A DNA stretch of 60,368 bases from an uncultured Collinsella sp. (lineage in GTDB: Bacteria > Actinomycetota > Coriobacteriia > Coriobacteriales > Coriobacteriaceae): assembly GCA_934658705.1 (NCBI GenBank), contig CAKUHP010000005.1, positions 1 through 60,368 on the forward strand. Direction: 5' to 3'. Both the position numbers and the translations under genes were made by a program. Every line of letters starts with the position of its first letter. Within the stretch, counting starts at the first letter, position 1. Under the pieces are notes generated by a model. That model worked only from the letters and a program-made list of their open reading frames with translations, made no database searches and was not told the origin of the DNA. This document shows positions 16,996-24,203 of this stretch, piece after piece.

Positions 16996-17910
16996 ATGAC
17001 TGATGCCGTTGAGGTACTGCGAATCGATTCGCTCGAGGACGAGCGGCTCGACGCCTACGTGCGACTGACCGAGCGCGAGCTGCGCTGCGTGCTGGAGCCT
17101 CAGAAGGGCATCTTTATCGCCGAGAGCGCCAAGGTTATCGAGCGTGCGGTTCGTGCCGGATACGAACCGGTGAGTTTTCTTTTGGGCGAGCGCTGGCTCG
17201 ACCAGATGATGCCTCTGCTTGAGCGCCTGACGGTACGCGAGGGCGCCGGTCCGGTTCCGGTGTTCGTGGCCTCGATGGAGCTCATGGAGCGGCTGACGGG
17301 CTTTAACGTGACCCGCGGTGCGCTCGCGGCATTCCGTCGTCCGCGTCAGATTCCGGTTGCGGAGTTCTTGGATGGCGTTGTCGAGGCGGCGGGGGAGCGC
17401 CCGGTGCGCGTGTGCGTGCTCGAGGGCATTGTCGACCACACCAACGTCGGCGCGATCTTTCGCTCTGCTGCCGCGCTGAACGTCGATGGCATTTTGGTGA
17501 GTCCCACCTGCTGCGATCCGCTGTACCGTCGCTCGGCCCGCGTAAGCATGGGCACAGTATTTCAGGTGCCGTGGACGCGCATTGGCAGCGAGGCGCGCGT
17601 GTGGCCGCACGACGGCCTGGCCGCCCTGCACGACGCTGGCTTTTCGTGTGCCGCCATGGCTCTGACGGACGATTCCGTTTCGCTGGATGATCCCTCGCTG
17701 CGGGAGATTGACCGCCTGGCGATCTTTATGGGTACCGAGGGCGCCGGCCTGGGCGCCAAGACCATTACCGGCTGCGACCGCGCCGTACGCATTCCGATGG
17801 CTCACGGGGTCGATTCGCTCAACGTTGCCGCGGCGAGTGCTGTCGCCTTTTGGCAGCTATGCCCGCATGTGAGCAATGAGTACCATTACCAACCGGGACT
17901 GTATCACTAG
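16996..17910 (+). CDS. TrmH/SpoU family RNA methyltransferase
   Basis: 304 residues. The C-terminal SpoU domain contains the three family motifs: NVGAIFRSAAAL, FMGTEGAGLG and IPMAHGVDSLNVAAASAVAFWQ split over the knot region. An N-terminal substrate-binding domain (KGIFIAESAKVIERA) is typical of 2'-O-ribose methyltransferases acting on 23S rRNA or tRNA. The target base cannot be read from sequence. Start chosen at 16996; the upstream Shine-Dalgarno-like AAAGGTG is 13 bp away, so the start is less certain, with an alternative at 16924. Confidence 0.88.
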   Translation: MTDAVEVLRIDSLEDERLDAYVRLTERELRCVLEPQKGIFIAESAKVIERAVRAGYEPVSFLLGERWLDQMMPLLERLTVREGAGPVPVFVASMELMERLTGFNVTRGALAAFRRPRQIPVAEFLDGVVEAAGERPVRVCVLEGIVDHTNVGAIFRSAAALNVDGILVSPTCCDPLYRRSARVSMGTVFQVPWTRIGSEARVWPHDGLAALHDAGFSCAAMALTDDSVSLDDPSLREIDRLAIFMGTEGAGLGAKTITGCDRAVRIPMAHGVDSLNVAAASAVAFWQLCPHVSNEYHYQPGLYH

Positions 17911-18035
17911 GTAGAGATTCAGCACCGGGCCCTGATTCGGGATGTTTCGGTCGACGCCGGTCGGTGCTAAGCTGGTATTGGCTTTGGTTTTAAATTGCTG
18001 TTTTGTTGTTTGGCGTACGCAGGTGGGGAGGGCGT

Positions 18036-19385
18036 GTGGCTCAGAAATCTACGGCTATCGATGTAACGCAGGGTGTCATTTGGCAGCAACTGCTTTCGCT
18101 GTGCGTTCCCATCTTCTTTAGTTCGTTTTTTCAACAGGCATACACGCTTATCGGTACCTATATCGTCGGTCAGTTTGGCGGCAAGCTCGCGCTGGGCGGC
18201 ATTCAGGCCACGATGGTGCTTACGGAGCTCTGCATTGGTTTTTGCGTGGGCGTGGGTGCCGGCTGCGCCGTTATCACGGGACAGTTTTTTGGCCAGCACG
18301 ACGACGAGCGCCTGAGCCGCTCGGTCCATACGGCCATGACGCTCGCGCTGGTGGGTGGTATCGTCATTTCCATTCTGGGCATGGTATTCGTCGAGCCGAT
18401 GCTCGTTTTGATGAACACGCCGCACGAGCTGCTGGCGGAGGGCGTGGCCTATGCCCGTTGCTATTTTGCCGCGATGGTCGCGGCGCTGCTGCTCAACATG
18501 GGAACGGCGCTGTTGCGTGCTGTGGGCGACACACGCGGTCCCGCGATGATCATCGCTTCCGGGTGCTTCGTCAATGTCGTGCTCGACATCATCTTCGTTG
18601 CCGTGCTGCATATGGAGGCCCTTGGCTGCGGTATCGCGGTGGCGCTGACCATTTGCTCTAATGCCACGATGATCGTGATTCGCATGATGCGCGCGCCGGG
18701 TGCATGGCGCCTTTCGCTCTCCAAGCTCGGTATCGATTGCGGTATTTGCAAGAGCATGATTTCGTGCGGTTTGCCGCTTGGTTTTCAATCAGCGGCGTAT
18801 TCGATCTCGAATGTACTGATCCAGGTGTCGGTGAATTCGTTTGGCGCCGACGTCACGACTGCTTGGGGTCTTTCCGGCCGCTTGGACGGCATTATCTGGA
18901 TGGTGACCGAGGCACTGGGCGTGTCAATCACCACCTTCTCGGCGCAGAACTATGGCGCGCGTAATTACGAGCGCATGCGCAAGGGCTACCACACGTCGCT
19001 CGTGCTTTCGTTTGTGCTGATCGGTGGCCTCTCTGCCGTGTTGATGTTGTTCTCGGGCCCGCTGTCCCGTCTATTTATCGACGATGCCGCGATTTCTGGA
19101 TACACCACGACGATCATTCATTTCATCGCACCGTTCTACGCGATTTTCTCGATTATCGAGAACGCGTCGGGCTCCATTCGCGGCGCCGGCGTGAGCTTGC
19201 AGCCTATGATGCTTACCATCTTTGGCACGGTCGTCCTCAGGGTGATCTGGGTGTTTGCGATTATGCCGTTCGACCCGTCGCTCGAACACCTGCTGCTGGT
19301 CTACCCCGTAACCTGGCTCATCACCGCCACGATGTTCACCATCTACCACCACAGCGGCAACTGGCTCGGTCGCGCCACTGCCTAG
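18036..19385 (+). CDS. MATE family efflux transporter
   Basis: 449 residues, about twelve hydrophobic segments in two halves, with the MATE-type repeats (VPIFFSSFFQQAYTLIGTYIVGQFGG in the first half, split over helices 1-2, and a matching QSAAYSISN region in the second). MATE proteins export drugs or metabolites with sodium or proton exchange; the substrate is unknown. The GTG at 18036 has GGTGGGGAGG just upstream; the frame remains open further upstream. It stands alone and converges on the corrinoid adenosyltransferase gene. Confidence 0.9.
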   Translation: MAQKSTAIDVTQGVIWQQLLSLCVPIFFSSFFQQAYTLIGTYIVGQFGGKLALGGIQATMVLTELCIGFCVGVGAGCAVITGQFFGQHDDERLSRSVHTAMTLALVGGIVISILGMVFVEPMLVLMNTPHELLAEGVAYARCYFAAMVAALLLNMGTALLRAVGDTRGPAMIIASGCFVNVVLDIIFVAVLHMEALGCGIAVALTICSNATMIVIRMMRAPGAWRLSLSKLGIDCGICKSMISCGLPLGFQSAAYSISNVLIQVSVNSFGADVTTAWGLSGRLDGIIWMVTEALGVSITTFSAQNYGARNYERMRKGYHTSLVLSFVLIGGLSAVLMLFSGPLSRLFIDDAAISGYTTTIIHFIAPFYAIFSIIENASGSIRGAGVSLQPMMLTIFGTVVLRVIWVFAIMPFDPSLEHLLLVYPVTWLITATMFTIYHHSGNWLGRATA

Positions 19386-19408
19386 GACATCCGTCAGGTA
19401 CCCCTGCT

Positions 19409-19477
19409 AAGTTGCGGTGAAATAGTTCCTGAAAAGCCCTTGTGGGCCGCCAAACAAGAACTATTCCACCGCAACTT
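19409..19477. repeat. Intergenic inverted repeat, family A copy 1
   Basis: Arms AAGTTGCGGTGAAATAGTTC (19409-19428) and its reverse complement with one mismatch (19458-19477) enclose 29 bp. It lies between convergent genes. A second copy with a longer perfect arm is at 53881. Confidence 0.85.
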
Positions 19478-19501
19478 CTTTCTGCGTCCCCCGCGGATCA
19501 A

Positions 19502-19987
19502 TTAGTATTCGATGCCTTGGCGGGCTAGGAGGCCTTCGTCGAAGTAGTGTTTGACGGGGCGCATTTCGGTGACTAGGTCGGCGAGGTCGGTGAGGGGTAG
19601 CAAGCCGCGGCCGGTGAGCACGAGCTCTGTGGTGGTCGGTTTCATCGCGATCAGCGCTTCGACATCTTCGCGCGTCACAAAGCCCCGTCGCATGGCTTCT
19701 CCCAGTTCATCCAAGATTAGCACATCGACCTGGCTAATCTGCTCGCGCGCCAGCTCCATAATCTGTGCGGCACAGGCTTCGGGCGTGTCGCGGTCGGCTT
19801 GCACAATGCGTAGCCCCAATCGAGGTGCCGCATCGTGTTCAGCGCAGTGCAGCTTCTTGGCAAACTGCAGCATAAGCACGTTGAGCCCATAGCCCGTGGC
19901 GCGCAGCGCGAGCCCCAGCGCAGCCGTCGTCTTGCCCTTGCCGTCGCCCGTATAGATTTGAACCTTGCCGACTTCCAGTGATGCCAT
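19502..19987 (-). CDS. cobO: Cob(I)yrinic acid a,c-diamide adenosyltransferase
   Basis: 161 residues. P-loop GDGKGKTTAALGLALRA near the N-terminus, then LILDELGEAMRRG (Walker B) and ELVLTGRGLLPLTDLADLVTEM are typical of CobO/BtuR, which adenylates cob(I)alamin or its precursors to the coenzyme form. It probably serves corrinoid salvage, as no other cobalamin genes are near. The gene is divergent from ftsH with 77 bp between their starts. The ATG has AAAGGACAG upstream on the minus strand. Confidence 0.92.
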   Translation of the reverse strand: MASLEVGKVQIYTGDGKGKTTAALGLALRATGYGLNVLMLQFAKKLHCAEHDAAPRLGLRIVQADRDTPEACAAQIMELAREQISQVDVLILDELGEAMRRGFVTREDVEALIAMKPTTTELVLTGRGLLPLTDLADLVTEMRPVKHYFDEGLLARQGIEY

Positions 19988-20064
19988 CTCTGTCCTTTCG
20001 TGCCCGGCGTCGGTTTATCGCCGCCCGGGTTGGGTATTCTAGAAAGCATTATCAACCCCAGTAG

Positions 20065-21972
20065 ATGGAGTTCAAGCAGATGGAGATGGATGACAACAAA
20101 CGTAGACGGAATATGATCCTCTACGTGCTCATCGCCTTCGTCGTCTACCTCGTGCTCTCGACCGTTCTGTTCCCTAACATCGGTCACACGCAGCAGATTA
20201 CGAAGACCGATTACTCGACGTTTGTCAAAGCGCTCGATAAGAAGAGCGTCGACAAGGTCGAGTACAACACGGACGATTACACGATTTATTACACCAAGAA
20301 GGGCGAGGACGAGAACATCGCCTACAAGACGACCGGTGTGCCGAATGATGCGGGCTTTACCGATCGCGTGCTTGAGTCCGGTGCTTCGCTGGAGTCGGTC
20401 GTTCCCGATAAAAACTCGGGCCTGATGACCTACTACCTGCTCACGCTTATTCTTCCCATGGCGATTTTCTTCCTCATCGGCTGGTGGCTCAACCGCCGCA
20501 TGAAGAAGGCCATGGGCGATGACGGCCCGTCGATGAACTTTGGCGGCGGCGGTTTTGGCGGCGGCGGACTAGGTAAGTCCGGCGCGCGCGTGATCGCCTC
20601 CAAGGACGTGGGCGTGACCTTTAAGGACGTCGCCGGCCAGGAAGAGGCCAAGGAGTCCCTCAAAGAGGTCGTTGACTTTCTGGAGAAGCCGCAGCGTTAC
20701 GAGGAGATCGGTGCCAAGCTGCCGCGCGGTGCCCTACTCGTTGGCCCTCCGGGCACCGGTAAGACCCTGCTCGCCAAGGCTGTTGCCGGCGAGGCGGGCG
20801 TTCCGTTCTTTAGCATTTCGGGCTCCGAGTTCGTTGAGATGTTCGTCGGCCGTGGTGCCGCCAAGGTGCGCGACCTGTTTAAGCAGGCCAAGGAAAAGGC
20901 CCCGTGCATCGTCTTTATCGACGAGATCGATACCATCGGCAAGAAGCGCGATGGCGGCGGTTTTAGCGGCAACGACGAGCGCGAGCAGACGCTCAATCAG
21001 CTGCTGACCGAGATGGACGGCTTCGACAACCACAAGGGTATCGTTGTCCTCGCCGCAACCAACCGCCCCGACAGCCTCGATCCGGCCTTGCTGCGCCCTG
21101 GTCGTTTTGACCGCCGTATTCCCGTCGAGCTGCCCGACCTGACCGGTCGCAAGAACATTCTTGAGCTGCATGCCAAGAGCGTGAAGACGCAGCCGCCGAT
21201 TGACCTGACCGCGATTGCCCGCGCCACGCCCGGTGCCTCGGGTGCCGACTTGGCCAACATCATCAACGAGGGCGCCCTGCGCGCCGTCCGCGAGGGCCGC
21301 AAGCGCGCTAGGCAAGACGATTTTGAGGAGTCGGTGGAGGTCGTCATCGCCGGTCAGCAGCGTAAGTCCACGGTGCTGTCCGATCACGAGAAGCAGGTCG
21401 TTTCCTACCACGAGATCGGCCACGCCATCGTCGCTGCCCGCCAGAAGGGCTCTGCGCCGGTCACGAAGATCACCATCGTGCCACGCACAAGCGGTGCTCT
21501 GGGCTACACCATGCAGGTCGAGGAGGACGAGCGCTTCCTGACGACGCGCCAGGAGGTTCTGGACAAGCTCGCCGTCTACTGCGGTGGTCGCGCGGCCGAG
21601 GAGCTCATCTTTGGCGAGATGACGACCGGTGCCGCCAACGATATCGAGCAGGCCACCAAGCTCGCCCGCAACATGGTGACGCGCTTTGGCATGTCCGATG
21701 AGTTTGGCATGATGGCGCTCGGTACCGTTCAAAACGCGTACCTCAACCAGGACACGTCGCTCACCTGTGCTCCCGGTACGGCCGAGCGCGTGGACGCGAT
21801 CGTCGCCAAACTGATCGAGGATGCGCACGATCGCGCCCTGCAGATCCTGAAGGAGAACAAGTTCAAGCTCCATGAGCTGGCTCGTTATCTGTACAAGAAG
21901 GAGACCATCACGGGCGAGGAGTTCATGAATCTCCTCACGCGTGAGAACCCACTGATGCCGAAGCAGCAGTAA
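20065..21972 (+). CDS. ftsH: ATP-dependent zinc metalloprotease FtsH
   Basis: 635 residues. Two membrane helices (about residues 17-33 and 118-140) flank an extracytoplasmic domain; the AAA domain has GPPGTGKT, Walker B IVFIDEID and the SRH, and the protease domain has HEIGH at the zinc site, where HEAGH is usual. FtsH degrades misfolded membrane proteins and regulators. A glycine-rich linker ([12 protein letters not shown]) joins membrane and AAA parts. Start at 20065 has no good Shine-Dalgarno; 20080 and 20086 are in-frame alternatives. A hairpin terminator follows. Confidence 0.96.
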   Translation: MEFKQMEMDDNKRRRNMILYVLIAFVVYLVLSTVLFPNIGHTQQITKTDYSTFVKALDKKSVDKVEYNTDDYTIYYTKKGEDENIAYKTTGVPNDAGFTDRVLESGASLESVVPDKNSGLMTYYLLTLILPMAIFFLIGWWLNRRMKKAMGDDGPSMNFGGGGFGGGGLGKSGARVIASKDVGVTFKDVAGQEEAKESLKEVVDFLEKPQRYEEIGAKLPRGALLVGPPGTGKTLLAKAVAGEAGVPFFSISGSEFVEMFVGRGAAKVRDLFKQAKEKAPCIVFIDEIDTIGKKRDGGGFSGNDEREQTLNQLLTEMDGFDNHKGIVVLAATNRPDSLDPALLRPGRFDRRIPVELPDLTGRKNILELHAKSVKTQPPIDLTAIARATPGASGADLANIINEGALRAVREGRKRARQDDFEESVEVVIAGQQRKSTVLSDHEKQVVSYHEIGHAIVAARQKGSAPVTKITIVPRTSGALGYTMQVEEDERFLTTRQEVLDKLAVYCGGRAAEELIFGEMTTGAANDIEQATKLARNMVTRFGMSDEFGMMALGTVQNAYLNQDTSLTCAPGTAERVDAIVAKLIEDAHDRALQILKENKFKLHELARYLYKKETITGEEFMNLLTRENPLMPKQQ

Positions 21973-21991
21973 GACTGGTCGTATAGCGTCG

Positions 21992-22030
21992 AACGCCCCA
22001 TTTGAGTGACGATCTCAAATGGGGCGTTTT
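21992..22030 (+). terminator. Terminator after ftsH
   Basis: AACGCCCCATTTGAG (21992-22006) pairs with its perfect complement at 22014-22028, loop TGACGAT, and runs into TTTTG. Confidence 0.9.
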
Positions 22031-22037
22031 GCTCTAG

Positions 22038-22110
22038 GTAGATTTTTGGGACATGCCTTAATTTCTGCCTTTTGAATAGGTAGAAATTAAGGCATGTCCC
22101 AGAAATCTAC
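22038..22110. repeat. Intergenic inverted repeat, family B copy 1 (REP-like pair)
   Basis: Two 32-bp arms, 22038-22069 and 22079-22110, match in inverted orientation with two differences and a 9-bp spacer. Each arm starts GTAG at its outer edge and carries TTGGGACATGCCTTA. The pair begins 8 bp after the ftsH terminator and ends 16 bp before the DUF523 start, so it fills the whole gap. Confidence 0.9.
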
Positions 22111-22126
22111 CATGGGAGGTTGGGGA

Positions 22127-22582
22127 ATGAAGATCGTGGTGAGCGCCTGCCTGATGGGCGAGAGCTGCAAGTACAACGGGCTCGACAACTATCATCGTGA
22201 GCTGGTCGAAGCGTGCGAACGCACGGGGACCGAGGTACTGCTGGTATGCCCCGAGGTCTTTGGCGGCCTGCCGACGCCGCGCGACCCGTCCGAGATTGTG
22301 AATGGTGAAGTTCGTACCCGCGAGGGCGTGTCGGTCGACCGCGAGTTTCGCATGGGCGCCCAGCGCGCGCTCGATATGTGCGAGCAGGCAGGCGGCCCGT
22401 CCAAGATCGTCGCGTGCGTACTGCAGGACCGAAGCCCCTCGTGCGGCGTGGGCCGTATCTACGACGGGTCCTTCAGCGGCACACTCACGGCGGGCAACGG
22501 TGTCTTCGTCGATCTTCTCCTGCGTCGCGGCTACCGCGTAATCCCTGCAAGCGAATTCGACCCGAGTACGCTTGAGCAATAA
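22127..22582 (+). CDS. DUF523 (YbbK-like) family protein
   Basis: 151 residues. Family motifs: SACLMGESCKYNG near the N-terminus, CPEVFGGLPTPR, and DRSPSCGVGRIYDG. The conserved cysteines suggest metal or redox chemistry but the family's function is not known to me. The ATG at 22127 has GGGAGG and GGGGA upstream; an in-frame extension to 22094 would read through the family B repeat, so I reject it. Convergent with the GldA-like gene. Confidence 0.87.
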   Translation: MKIVVSACLMGESCKYNGLDNYHRELVEACERTGTEVLLVCPEVFGGLPTPRDPSEIVNGEVRTREGVSVDREFRMGAQRALDMCEQAGGPSKIVACVLQDRSPSCGVGRIYDGSFSGTLTAGNGVFVDLLLRRGYRVIPASEFDPSTLEQ

Positions 22583-22622
22583 AAACCACCACAAAGGTGC
22601 CTGTCCTCTTTGTGGTGGTTTT
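22582..22622. repeat. Intergenic hairpin, family C copy 1
   Basis: AAAACCACCACAAAG (22582-22596) and its perfect complement (22608-22622) enclose GTGCCTGTCCT, which on the minus strand reads AGGACAGGCAC. It lies between two convergent genes and probably also ends transcription. Copy 2 is at 30297 in the opposite orientation. Confidence 0.85.
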
Positions 22623-22628
22623 GGCAGG

Positions 22629-23717
22629 TTAGGCCAAGATGGTGTGGCCGTAGGCGTTGGCGGCCTTGATGGCGGCAGCGAACTTCTCGTCGGTGAAGGG
22701 CTCCGGGTTGCCCTGCTTCCACTCGTTGGTAGCGTGCGCGAACTCGCACAGGGCCGGGATATCCGCCTCGGTAAGGCCGACCTGCTCAAGCGTCACGGGC
22801 AGGCCCATCTGCTTGTTAAAGGCGGCGTAGCGCTCAAGGTTCTCGGTATCGCCCGTATAGGCAAACAACACGAGCACACCCAGGCTTACGACCTCACCGT
22901 GCAGATACGTTCCCTCGCGCGGGATGCTGCAGGTGGCGTTGTAGAACGCATGCGCCACGCTCGAGTTGTAGTAGTAATCGTTTTGGTTCGTGAGGTTCGA
23001 GACATAACCCGTGTTGACCACGATATCGAGCGCGATCTGCTTGACGGCCTCGGTCGACAGGTTCTGGCGAACGTCCTCAAGACCCTGCACGCCATAGGTA
23101 AACAGCGGTTCGGAGCAGGTGTGCGCGAGTGCCAGGCCAAGGCCGGCTGTGTGCTCCAGATTGCCGGCGCTCGTGGCGTACTCGACCTCGGGCTGCTTGG
23201 ACAGGGCATCGCCCACGCCGGCCCAGAAGTACTCGGCCGGTGCCTCGGCAATGATCTTGGGATTGATGAAGATGTGCGCGGGGCGGTTGGGATACGAATA
23301 GCCCTCGAGCGAGCCGTCATCGTTGTACACGACGGCAATGGCGGTCGCGGCGGAGCAGTTGGAGCAGATCGTCGGTACCGTAAAGACGATCTTCTTGAGC
23401 TCAATGGCCGCGGTCTTGACGGTGTCGAGCGCCTTGCCGCCGCCACAGGCGATGAGCACGTCGGCCTCCTGGCAGGCAGGGGAGTTCACGACTTTGGCGA
23501 TGTTGGCACGCGTGCTGTTGGTGCCATAGACGCGCGTCTCCAGGACCTTGACATCGGTGCCCTCAAGCGCCGCCTCGATACCCGGTAGCGCCGCGGCCAG
23601 GGCTCGCTTGCCGCCAATGATGGCGACCTTCGTCGCTCCGTACTCGGCCAGCGCGGCGGGCAGCTCGGCAAAGCAATCCTCGCCAACGGTGTAATCGCTC
23701 ATTCCAATCGTGCGCAC
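22629..23717 (-). CDS. gldA: Glycerol-dehydrogenase-like iron-containing alcohol dehydrogenase
   Basis: 362 residues. NAD-binding GGGKALDTVK and PTICSNCSA, and likely metal ligands in VGDALSK (Asp), SVAHAFYNA (His) and YLHGEVVSLG (His), follow GldA. It should oxidise glycerol or a related polyol to the ketone in the cytoplasm, or act in reverse on dihydroxyacetone-type substrates; the substrate is inferred. Start: GTG at 23717 with AAGAAGG 5 bp upstream; ATG at 23702 is an alternative. No dihydroxyacetone kinase follows it. Confidence 0.82.
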   Translation of the reverse strand: MRTIGMSDYTVGEDCFAELPAALAEYGATKVAIIGGKRALAAALPGIEAALEGTDVKVLETRVYGTNSTRANIAKVVNSPACQEADVLIACGGGKALDTVKTAAIELKKIVFTVPTICSNCSAATAIAVVYNDDGSLEGYSYPNRPAHIFINPKIIAEAPAEYFWAGVGDALSKQPEVEYATSAGNLEHTAGLGLALAHTCSEPLFTYGVQGLEDVRQNLSTEAVKQIALDIVVNTGYVSNLTNQNDYYYNSSVAHAFYNATCSIPREGTYLHGEVVSLGVLVLFAYTGDTENLERYAAFNKQMGLPVTLEQVGLTEADIPALCEFAHATNEWKQGNPEPFTDEKFAAAIKAANAYGHTILA

Positions 23718-23838
23718 AGCAGCCTTCTTTCGTTCGATAAAGTGCTTTCAGGTATTTTGCTCCAAGAGAAGGTCTGTGCTCGCGAGAAATTTCTAAAGTA
23801 TGAAACCAGTGTTGAGGGTTTTTCGCCGGCGCGGAACG

Positions 23839-23847
23839 TGCTAGCAT
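23839..23847 (+). promoter_or_regulatory. Extended -10 promoter of the ileS leader
   Basis: TGCTAGCAT (TGn plus TAGCAT) lies about 15 bp before the first stem of the T-box. No clear -35 box is seen at the right distance. Confidence 0.45.
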
Positions 23848-23856
23848 ACTCCGCAT

Positions 23857-24160
23857 AAGCGTTGATGGGGACGAGTAGTCGGCCATCCGCATGCCACAGA
23901 GAGCGGGGAGTGCTGAGAGCCCGTGCATGCGACCGATGAAAATCACCCCGGAGCTGCGGTCCCAACGGACGCGCCGCACAGGTTCGTCTTAGTAGACATC
24001 GCCGAGATGGTCGTCGATACAGGCCAGCCGAGTAACGGATGCGAGCGCGCGGCGACGCGGGCGAGGGCATCTAAGCTGGGTGGTTAAGCGAAGAGCTTTT
24101 GCGGGCAGTCTGCTCGTTTTGTGGCGCTTCGTCCCAGCTTGCAGGGACGGGCGCTTTTTT
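23857..24160 (+). ncRNA. T-box riboswitch leader of ileS
   Basis: The leader begins with GATGGGGACGAGTAG (stem I base, AG-bulge and kink-turn type), continues with AGAGAGCGGGG and a specifier loop with GAAAATCACC, where ATC (23942-23944) is an isoleucine codon. The tRNA acceptor-binding bulge is GGGTGGTTAAGCG (24078-24090), in which TGGT can pair with the ACCA end of tRNA-Ile. It ends in a terminator hairpin (GCGC/GTCCC at 24124-24135 with GGGAC/GCGC at 24144-24154) and six T. Uncharged tRNA-Ile would favour read-through into ileS. The bulge departs from the usual TGGTACCGCG. Confidence 0.88.
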
Positions 24161-24203
24161 GGTGCCCAGAGGGCGTGCACGCCCACGACAAGAAAGGGGT
24201 ACC

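Noticed and set aside
20734..21873. Minus-strand open frame of 379 codons within ftsH
   Set aside because: Antisense shadow of ftsH, composition typical of reversed GC-rich codons, no ribosome binding site.
22094..22126. N-terminal extension of the DUF523 gene through the family B repeat
   Set aside because: It translates the repeat arm and lacks a Shine-Dalgarno; the ATG at 22127 has a clear one and gives the normal family start.
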